DNA of 64,000 nucleotides from Thermoleptolyngbya sichuanensis A183 (lineage in GTDB: Bacteria; Cyanobacteriota; Cyanobacteriia; Elainellales; Elainellaceae): contig NZ_CP053661.1 of assembly GCF_013177315.1 (NCBI RefSeq), positions 4,650,001 through 4,714,000 of the forward strand, given 5' to 3'. Under the pieces are notes generated by a model, which was not told the DNA's origin, did no database searches, and worked only from the letters and a program-made list of their open reading frames with translations. Positions 57,890 to 64,000 of this stretch are shown here, piece by piece. The position numbers and the translations under genes are program-made. How positions within the stretch are numbered: the first letter of the stretch is position 1; each line of letters starts with the position of its first letter.

Positions 57890-60145
57890 TCAGCCTTCCA
57901 AATACCGTTCCCACATCTGCTCGTAGGCGCGTTCCATGTCGCGGGTAAACTGGCGGGCATTCCACAGCGGCGAGGTCTGGCGCGATCGCCGCAATTTGGC
58001 CTGAATCTCTTCGCGCAATTTCGCATCCTTGCCCAGTCGCACGCCCCATTCCACATACTCTTCCGGCGTATGGGCGATGCCTTCGGTAATGCCTGCGTTC
58101 ATCATCATGCCGTAGCTGTTGCGGCTGGCAAACTGTTTGCCCACCTGCGTCACCATTGGAATGCCCATCCACAGCGTTTCCATCGTGGTCGTTGCGCCGT
58201 TGTAGGGGAACGTGTCAAGTACCACATCGGCGATCGCCAGATTGGCCCGGTGGTCTAGCTCTGTCTTGTCGCGGCTGAGGAAACGGAGGCGATCGCCCGC
58301 CACACCCTCTTCTTCCGCAATCTGTAAAAACAGCGATCGCACCGACTCCGAATCCCCTGCCCCCTTAATTAAAAAGTAGCTATTGGGAACCTCGCGCAAA
58401 ATTTGCATCTGCCGCCGCACCGTTTCGGGATGGCGCTTGTAGGCAATCTGAGCGCTCAGGTAAATAACGGCATCGCTGGGAATGCCCAAATCGTCGCGCC
58501 GCAGCGTCGGCACACCCACCTCAAAGCCGTCCACCGCCAAATACGTCTGCGGCAAACGCCAGATGGTCTCGGCATAGTATTCGTCGGCATCGTCAGGCAC
58601 GACGTAGGAATCGGCAATGAAGTAATCCACCGCCGGCAGACCCGACGCATCCATCCCCAGCCACGTCACCTGCACGGGCGCAGGCTTCAGCGCCAGCACG
58701 CCCATGTTCAAATCAGACGTAATGCTATCTAAATCAACCAGGATGTCGATTTCATCTTCACGAATAGTCTTGGCAATGCCCAGAATGTCGCCTTCGATGG
58801 CGTAAGCGCTGTCGGCTTTGCTGGCAAACCATTCGCGCCCAAAGGCCCCTGGTTCGATTTGCTGATTAAACAAAACGTGTATGTCAAAGCGGTCGTGGTC
58901 ATGATGATGCAGCAGCCAGCGGCTCAGCCAGCCGACCGAGTGCGCCCGCATACAGCGCGAGATGTATCCTACTCGCAGCTTTTTGCGCTCGACGCTCCGC
59001 ACCAGCGGCGCTTGCGGATACGGGATGTAAAGATCGCTTTTCTGCTTAACAGATGCCGTGAGATCGTCTTGATAGAGCTTGGCCACTCGATTTTGCAGCG
59101 ATCGCGTCTCTCTGGGCGAATCGCTAACATACGGGTAAAAGTACATCGACGCAGTTAAGATCGAAGCGTCCAAGAGCTGATCGTCTTTAAACTCGTACTC
59201 AGCGAGAAAGGTTTCTGAAAGCGCCGTGATGTCTTGCAGCGTCGCCGTCACCCGTTCCCACTGTCCGCCGCGAATCATCAGCCCCCGCAGCAGCATAGCA
59301 GTCCCCATCCAGCGCTGTAGTGTTGTTTGAGTGCCCGCCAAAAACCGCTCCGCAAAGTCGATTCCCTTGTCGTATTGCTCACTGTCCTGGTAATAGGCGC
59401 TCAGCCGCAGCAGCGTGGCGGAATGATAGGGGTCAATCTGATGGCATAGTTCCGCATAGGGAATGGCGCGACTGTAGTTGATGATCTTGGAAGAAATGTT
59501 GTAGGCTGCCGCCAGCAGCAGATCGATCCAGTCGGCTGGCTGCTCCACTCGTGGAATAAATGCCTGCACCAAGGCAATCACAGCAGTTTCGTAGGGGATG
59601 GTTTCCAGCAGTTGCTTGACGAGGGTAGACAAATGCTCCATCTCTGCGGCGGCGGGCTGCTCCGTCCGGAGCCACTCAATTAAGCCCAACTCCTCCAGAC
59701 TGTTTGCCTGGAACTGCTTTAGCTCTAGCTCAAGTTCCACCAGGTGCAGCGCATTTTGCCAGTCTGCTGGATTGACTTCCCGCAGATGGCGGCGAATCAG
59801 CCAGGCCGCTTGCGCCTGTCCTTTGCGCTGCTGGCGCAGGGCCTCGGTGTGCAGGAGGTTTGATAGCTCTGTCGTCCAAGGCTCAAGCTGGTCTGGCGCT
59901 GCCTCAGACATCATCATTGTCCAAAGCAGTTGCGCTTCTTCTTCCTGTTTTTGCAACAGCCGCACCAAGCCCAAATGCCAGACTGCCGAGGGAATTGCAG
60001 CGTTTTCCTCGATCAGTTGCTCCAGCGCAACGGCGGCTGCATCATAGCGCTCAGCCCGAACCAGGGCGATCGCCTCTTGCAGCCTGGAATCGACAGGGGC
60101 GGCGCTATCAGACACAGGCTCGGAACTCAAAGTCAGCTCTGTCAT
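57890..60145 (-). CDS. SPINDLY-type O-linked GlcNAc transferase (GT41)
   Basis: A 751-residue protein. The first ~380 residues are helical tandem TPR-like repeats (VRAERYDAAAVALEQLIEEN, LRRHLREVNPADWQ-type segments). The C-terminal GT41 catalytic region has RVGYISRCMRAHSVGWLSRW (catalytic-histidine motif), EDEIDILVDLDSITSD, PAPVQVTWLGMDASGLPAVD and the sugar-nucleotide region DVVLDTFPYNGATTTMETLW. GT41 enzymes add GlcNAc or another sugar to serine or threonine of proteins. It follows a type IV pilin gene, separated by a terminator, so pilin is an attractive substrate (inference). Starts at ATG 60145. Confidence 0.9.
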   Translation of the reverse strand: MTELTLSSEPVSDSAAPVDSRLQEAIALVRAERYDAAAVALEQLIEENAAIPSAVWHLGLVRLLQKQEEEAQLLWTMMMSEAAPDQLEPWTTELSNLLHTEALRQQRKGQAQAAWLIRRHLREVNPADWQNALHLVELELELKQFQANSLEELGLIEWLRTEQPAAAEMEHLSTLVKQLLETIPYETAVIALVQAFIPRVEQPADWIDLLLAAAYNISSKIINYSRAIPYAELCHQIDPYHSATLLRLSAYYQDSEQYDKGIDFAERFLAGTQTTLQRWMGTAMLLRGLMIRGGQWERVTATLQDITALSETFLAEYEFKDDQLLDASILTASMYFYPYVSDSPRETRSLQNRVAKLYQDDLTASVKQKSDLYIPYPQAPLVRSVERKKLRVGYISRCMRAHSVGWLSRWLLHHHDHDRFDIHVLFNQQIEPGAFGREWFASKADSAYAIEGDILGIAKTIREDEIDILVDLDSITSDLNMGVLALKPAPVQVTWLGMDASGLPAVDYFIADSYVVPDDADEYYAETIWRLPQTYLAVDGFEVGVPTLRRDDLGIPSDAVIYLSAQIAYKRHPETVRRQMQILREVPNSYFLIKGAGDSESVRSLFLQIAEEEGVAGDRLRFLSRDKTELDHRANLAIADVVLDTFPYNGATTTMETLWMGIPMVTQVGKQFASRNSYGMMMNAGITEGIAHTPEEYVEWGVRLGKDAKLREEIQAKLRRSRQTSPLWNARQFTRDMERAYEQMWERYLEG

Positions 60146-60303
60146 AGGAATCGGGGGGTATCTTGCAAGGGAAAAAGCTGGGGCAGATGCAAACTTGCAG
60201 GGATTTAGAGAGCGATCGCAATGCTGACTCTCTGTTCGATTAGGTTACCCAATCCTCCCGCAAAAATCGAAACGCTGGCGCACTCTGACGCACTCTAAAA
60301 CAA

Positions 60304-60334
60304 AAGGCTGTCAGGAGCTTCTCCCGACAGCCTT
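60304..60334 (-). terminator. Rho-independent terminator after the pilin gene
   Basis: On the minus strand AAGGCTGTCGGGAG and CTCCTGACAGCCTT pair around a 3-base loop, followed by TTGTTTT. It lies 99 bases after the pilin stop and separates it from the O-GlcNAc transferase gene. Confidence 0.85.
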
Positions 60335-60432
60335 CTATAAAAGAAAAGAGAACGTAGCACCAGTTGCGAGTTGAGAGAAAAACAGCGCTACGGCTGACTC
60401 CTCTCCATCGCAGTCCGGCTTACATCCAAATC

Positions 60433-60915
60433 CTACGGGCAGACGGTATTTGCGATCGTGGGGACGCCACCAATGCCGCCTTCGCACAGCAGCGCTAGGG
60501 TGGTGGCGCTACCATCGTTTGCGGTCGCAACCCACACCTTGCCAGCGTAGCCCTTCAGCGTTGCGGTCGGGGTAGCGGTGGTGGTTGCCACAGCAGCAGC
60601 GCCCGAACCTGCGGCGCTAGAGGCGTAGGTGTAGTTCTTGGTGTTGCTGATGCCCAGTTCCAGGTTGCTCAGCGCACCAAAGGTGTTCTTCTCCAGGAAG
60701 TAGGCTTGCTGACCCCGGTTGATAGAGCCGACGTAGGTTTGAGCCTCAGACTGGCGAGCCTTGTTGGCTTGGTTCAGGAAGGAGGGCAGCGCGATGGCAG
60801 ATAGGATACCGATGATGATGATCACCACCAGCAGTTCGATCAGGGTGAAGCCTTCTTCGCCGTTTTTCTTGTCGATCAGGTGCTGCAAAAATTTTGCCTT
60901 CAGTTCAGTCTTCAT
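60433..60915 (-). CDS. Type IV major pilin-like protein
   Basis: A 160-residue prepilin. The leader is 22 residues (MKTELKAKFLQHLIDKKNGE then EG), with cleavage expected before FTLIELLVVIIIIGILSAIA, the standard type IV pilin N-terminus with the conserved Glu5. A predicted C-terminal disulfide loop is closed by cysteines in LCEGGIGGVPTIANTVCP. The middle is rich in A, T and S (SSAAGSGAAAVATTTATPTA), giving many possible O-glycosylation sites. It resembles cyanobacterial PilA1. The ATG at 60915 has AAGGAG upstream. Two methyltransferase genes lie upstream on the same strand. Confidence 0.92.
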   Translation of the reverse strand: MKTELKAKFLQHLIDKKNGEEGFTLIELLVVIIIIGILSAIALPSFLNQANKARQSEAQTYVGSINRGQQAYFLEKNTFGALSNLELGISNTKNYTYASSAAGSGAAAVATTTATPTATLKGYAGKVWVATANDGSATTLALLCEGGIGGVPTIANTVCP

Positions 60916-61051
60916 AGGGTAGAGTCTCCTTGAGGTTGCGGGATACTGGGTTTCTAACTCCTAGCGTTAATTTGCCCAGCTTGCGTCAGTTTCATATCAG
61001 GGGTCTCAAAAATTTTCTGGGATTTTCCGAAGGGCTGAAAGCCTTGCAGTG

Positions 61052-62377
61052 TCAGGAATCTAACTCAGTGAGTACGTATAAAAACGCATCGAGTCGGTTC
61101 AACAAATTTTGTACCCTGGCAAATGCCGTGTTCTCACTGAGTGGCTCCAGCGTTGCCCAGTCTGTGGGCTGGATCTGTTGCCAGCGCTGGGCTAGGGCTG
61201 CCACGGTCTGAGCGCCCTCCCAGAGGGGCAGCAGGCAGGCGGTTTCTAGGGCCGTCAGCAAGACGGGGCCCATTGCAGGCAGGTCGATGTAGCGGGTTAG
61301 CTCGAAGGGTTGGCTGGCTGCAATCTGGGCGATCGCCGCTTCTCGGATCGGCGCAGCCCGCAACACCGGATGCAGATGCACCCTTGCCTCCTGCCATGCT
61401 TCATCATCCCAGGCATCGACAGGAATCCCCGGTGGGTCCGCATCCGCCCGCACACACCAAAAATCCATCAGGCGATTGACCGGATGTAGCAGTTCATACA
61501 TACGTAATTGCGCTGGCGGATCGGCGGTCATCAGGCTCATGCCCCATAGCGCGGGCAGGTCGTCGCCGTCCTTAAACAGGTCGGGCACTTGCCAGTGTCG
61601 CCAGTTCACCATGCTGAGAAATTCCAGATTAGCCGCGCCCAGCAGGTCAAACACGTCGGGAATCGTGAAGCCTTTGTCGCCCACCAGCAGATGATTCGCC
61701 AAAATGCTGCCGTCGCTTTCGGGCCGTTCATATTCAGGCTTCCAGGCGTGCTGCTTTAGCACTACGTCTGGCTTTAGGGCTTTCATCGTGTTGATCACCA
61801 CCTGCACGGCTTCGCTCTGGGAGGTTTCCGGCTTCATCAGCCCGATCGCCCGAAAGAGTTCCTGCGCTCGATAAAACGCATGGCGCTGGAGGGCACTGTG
61901 CAGATTGACCCGCAGGATGCCGTCGGGCTTGAGAACGCTGGTCATGGCCTGTAATGCTGCCAGCGGATCGGGCACGAGATACAGCGTCTCATCGCAGTTG
62001 ATGTAGTCAAAGTGCATCCCCAGGCTGGGCAAGTCTTCGATCAGCAGCGTATAGAACTCGGTGTTGGGAATTTGGTGATAGTCGAGCCGCTGCCGCGCCA
62101 GCTTGACCGACGCTTCCGACAGGTCAACGCCGATGATCGTGGCACCGGGATTGGCGATCGCCAGCAGATGCGCCTTATAGCCCGTCCCACAGCCCGCGTC
62201 CAGGATCACCTTGCCTACGGTATCCACTGCTCGCCGATAGCGCAGATAGTAGGGCGTGACCATGCTATGCACAAACTGCATGTCATAGTCCGCCAGGGGT
62301 GACTGGTCGAGCGGAATCCGGGGATAGGGCGCGTTGTCGAACTGGGCGCGGAGCTGGTCGAGGGTAGAAGAGGACAT
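61052..62377 (-). CDS. Class I SAM methyltransferase, pilin locus, paralogue 1
   Basis: About 441 residues from the ATG at 62377 (MSSSTLDQLRAQFDNAPYPR), chosen because the second paralogue starts at the matching place; the frame is open to 62494. Residues about 55-190 are the Rossmann methyltransferase core: VILDAGCGTGYKAHLLAIAN (motif I, SAM binding), VDLSEASVKLARQRLDYHQ (acidic motif II), and YINCDETLYLVPDPLAAL. The C-terminal ~200 residues (VQVVINTMKALKPDVVLKQH onward) form an extra domain with no recognised motif. Methyl acceptor unknown. It sits 136 bases upstream of the pilin gene. Confidence 0.85.
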   Translation of the reverse strand: MSSSTLDQLRAQFDNAPYPRIPLDQSPLADYDMQFVHSMVTPYYLRYRRAVDTVGKVILDAGCGTGYKAHLLAIANPGATIIGVDLSEASVKLARQRLDYHQIPNTEFYTLLIEDLPSLGMHFDYINCDETLYLVPDPLAALQAMTSVLKPDGILRVNLHSALQRHAFYRAQELFRAIGLMKPETSQSEAVQVVINTMKALKPDVVLKQHAWKPEYERPESDGSILANHLLVGDKGFTIPDVFDLLGAANLEFLSMVNWRHWQVPDLFKDGDDLPALWGMSLMTADPPAQLRMYELLHPVNRLMDFWCVRADADPPGIPVDAWDDEAWQEARVHLHPVLRAAPIREAAIAQIAASQPFELTRYIDLPAMGPVLLTALETACLLPLWEGAQTVAALAQRWQQIQPTDWATLEPLSENTAFARVQNLLNRLDAFLYVLTELDS

Positions 62378-62503
62378 TGGGGTCATGGGGGAACGGGATA
62401 ATCGCTCAGATGATTCAGATGAGTAAAGGGGGCGTTGATGTTGTTCGTTAATGATGTTGTTCGTTAATGTTGTTCGTTGATGTCGTGGCATCACGCCATT
62501 GCG

Positions 62504-63832
62504 CTAAAGCTCAACTAGGACAAACAAACACCGCTCCAGCCGCTTGATCAGTTCAACCGCTTGCCCCAAGGCAGCATCCGGGGTCATCGGTTCCAGGCTG
62601 GGCAGTTGGACGGGGTGGAAGCGCTGATACTGATGGGCGATCGCCGCGATGGAGTGCGGCCCGTCCCACAGCGGCAGCAGCGAGAGTGCCTGACTGCTGC
62701 TCAGCACCACGGGCGTTGGCGAAACCTGGCTGAGGTGGCGACTTATTTCAAACGGCTGAGAAGCCTGACACGCCGCCAATAGTGCCTGACGCACTCGCTC
62801 GGTGCGGAGTTGGGGATGCAGGTGCAGAGTCGCCCGCTGCCAGTCGCTCAGCGCCCAGTTTTGAACTGTCCGGTCTGGGGGCGAGTCGGGCGGTTCCGCT
62901 TCGGTGGCAACGCCGCACCAGGCATCCAGCAGGCGATGCACCGGATTCAGCAGTTCGTAGAAATAAAGCTGGTCTTCGATCGAGCAATTGGGCACCAGTT
63001 GATCCCACGGCTCTGGCAGCGCATGAGGATTTTGGAACAGGTCGCGCAAATCCCAGTGCAGCCAGTTCACCATGCTGACCAGCTCCAACCCCGCCTCGCG
63101 CAGCAGCCCAAACAAATCGGGAATCGTGTAACCCTTGTCGCCCACCAGCAGGTGATCCACCAGCACACCCTCTGGCTGCTGATCATAAATTGGGTGCCAG
63201 GTGGTGGTTTTCAGCACGACGTGATCCTGGAGGGCGTTCATGGTTTCATGCACCAGGCCCACCTCCAAATCCGTTGGATTGTCGTCCATCAGCCCCAGCA
63301 TCCGAAACAGGGCTTGCGCCTGATAGTAGCGGCGGCGCTGATAGGCGCTGTGCAGGTTTACCCGCAAGATGCCGTCAGGTTTTAGCGCCGATCGCATTGC
63401 CTGCAAGCCTGTCAGCGGGTCGGGCAGCAGATACAGCACCTCATCGCAGTTGATGTAGTCGAACTGTATCCCCAGGTTGGGCAAGTCTTCGATCAGGCCG
63501 GCGTAGCACTCTACCTGATCAAACCCGTGATGCGCCAGCCGTTGCTGAGTCATCTCTACGGATTTTTCCGACAAGTCCATGCCGACAATCTTTGCGCCCG
63601 GATTGGCCTCCGCCAGCATCAGGCACTTGTAACCACTGCCGCAGCCCGCGTCCAAAATCAATCGATCTTGTGGGTCGATGACGCGACCATAGCGACGGTA
63701 GTAGGCCGTCACCAGGCTGTGTTTGAACAGAGAGTTTGGATCGTCCTTGGGCGACTGCTCCAGCGGCACACGGGGATAGGGCGCATGGTCAAATTGCTGG
63801 CGGATTTTGTCCAGGGCTTCGGGGGAGAGCAT
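62504..63832 (-). CDS. Class I SAM methyltransferase, pilin locus, paralogue 2
   Basis: A 442-residue protein, start ATG 63832 (MLSPEALDKIRQQFDHAPYP). It is a clear paralogue of the next gene: same N-terminal QFDHAPYPRVPLEQSP, motif I LILDAGCGSGYKCLMLAEAN, GMDLSEKSVEMTQQRLAHH, and YINCDEVLYLLPDPLTGL, then a matching C-terminal extension (VGDKGYTIPDLFGLLREAGL, VSMVNWLHWDLRDLFQNP). Gap to the next gene's start is 126 bases and contains a GATGTTGTTCGTTAAT triplication near 62437-62480. The acceptor is unknown; the gene pair suggests two successive or alternative methylations. Confidence 0.85.
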   Translation of the reverse strand: MLSPEALDKIRQQFDHAPYPRVPLEQSPKDDPNSLFKHSLVTAYYRRYGRVIDPQDRLILDAGCGSGYKCLMLAEANPGAKIVGMDLSEKSVEMTQQRLAHHGFDQVECYAGLIEDLPNLGIQFDYINCDEVLYLLPDPLTGLQAMRSALKPDGILRVNLHSAYQRRRYYQAQALFRMLGLMDDNPTDLEVGLVHETMNALQDHVVLKTTTWHPIYDQQPEGVLVDHLLVGDKGYTIPDLFGLLREAGLELVSMVNWLHWDLRDLFQNPHALPEPWDQLVPNCSIEDQLYFYELLNPVHRLLDAWCGVATEAEPPDSPPDRTVQNWALSDWQRATLHLHPQLRTERVRQALLAACQASQPFEISRHLSQVSPTPVVLSSSQALSLLPLWDGPHSIAAIAHQYQRFHPVQLPSLEPMTPDAALGQAVELIKRLERCLFVLVEL

Positions 63833-63837
63833 GGGTG

Positions 63838-63898
63838 GGAAGAAGGAAGAGGGAAGAGGGAAAAACGAAGAAGGAAGAACGAAGAGGGAAATAGGAAG
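63838..63898. repeat. GA-rich simple repeat tract
   Basis: Purine-only DNA made of GGAAGA/GAAGAGGG words just upstream of the methyltransferase start on the plus strand. The rest of the window to 64000 holds no supported gene. Confidence 0.8.
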
Positions 63899-64000
63899 GA
63901 TTGTGGAATTTGCGATTGTGTCTTCTGTATGAGTATGCCCATCTACGAGACAGAGTTACCTGGGCAGCGTGACCTACGCGGGCGATCGCCCTTTTATCCC

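Noticed and set aside
57622-58056. N-terminal extension of the DUF3122 gene with a charged coiled coil (KKEERR repeats)
   Set aside because: The extension is translation of a GA/CT simple repeat; a signal peptide and a ribosome-binding site mark the start at 57621.

Overview
The window is a piece of a cyanobacterial chromosome. The evidence is the photosystem I pair psaI-psaL, a Psb28-family protein, Ycf66, DUF3326, DUF3122 and UPF0182 proteins, a PilA-type pilin, and very frequent HIP1 octamers (GCGATCGC, often as GGCGATCGCC). GC content is fairly high. Gene style and the many cyanobacteria-only hypothetical proteins fit a Leptolyngbya/Thermoleptolyngbya-like filamentous lineage, but that placement is inference. 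Most of the window is housekeeping and accessory chromosome; there is no phage, CRISPR array, rRNA or convincing tRNA.

Layout. 0-10.7 kb: the 3' part of a glutamine synthetase family gene, a pentapeptide/HhH membrane protein, small genes with a likely operator, a Uma2 nuclease, thiE, a DUF1565 protein, lpxD, and an unusual HTH-GrpE-like protein next to sulfiredoxin. 11-14.5 kb: two apparently identical ISKra4-type insertion sequences in opposite orientation, enclosing a decapitated glycosyltransferase gene. 14.6-26 kb: psb28 family, mtnA, a subtilisin, DUF3326, a CPBP protease, a second Uma2, a carbonic-anhydrase-like remnant and two cyanobacterial hypotheticals. 26-33 kb: psaI-psaL, a Uma2 remnant, cobA, a peptide-type ABC permease, ycf66 and mraY. 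33-42 kb: small proteins, a carboxyl-terminal protease, ispG, a thiol-redox group (GST, thioredoxin-fold protein, glutathione peroxidase), pyrH-frr and a geranylgeranyl-reductase-family flavoprotein. 42-53 kb: a GAF histidine kinase, a FAD oxidoreductase, an apparently exported pterin dehydratase, a deleted JmjC gene, an orphan PotB-type permease and a complete NitT/TauT-type ABC importer. 53-64 kb: an amino-acid binding protein, EVE, UPF0182, DUF3122, then a pilin locus: two tandem paralogous methyltransferases, a type IV pilin, a terminator and a SPINDLY-type O-GlcNAc transferase.

The most interesting functional unit is the pilin locus (57.9-63.8 kb), which looks like a pilin plus its own glycosylation and methylation enzymes. 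The NitT/TauT importer (48.9-52.3 kb) is a self-contained transporter of unknown substrate.

The second theme is repeat activity. There are three different MITE-like families, two of them present twice (11016/31511 and 22170/28110). One paired IS is linked to a gene deletion. At least ten short tandem arrays with 11-18 bp units in 3-5 copies occur, mostly between genes. Several genes have been broken: the glycosyltransferase, the JmjC protein, the carbonic anhydrase remnant, a Uma2 remnant, and possibly a second Uma2 that has lost its start beside a MITE.
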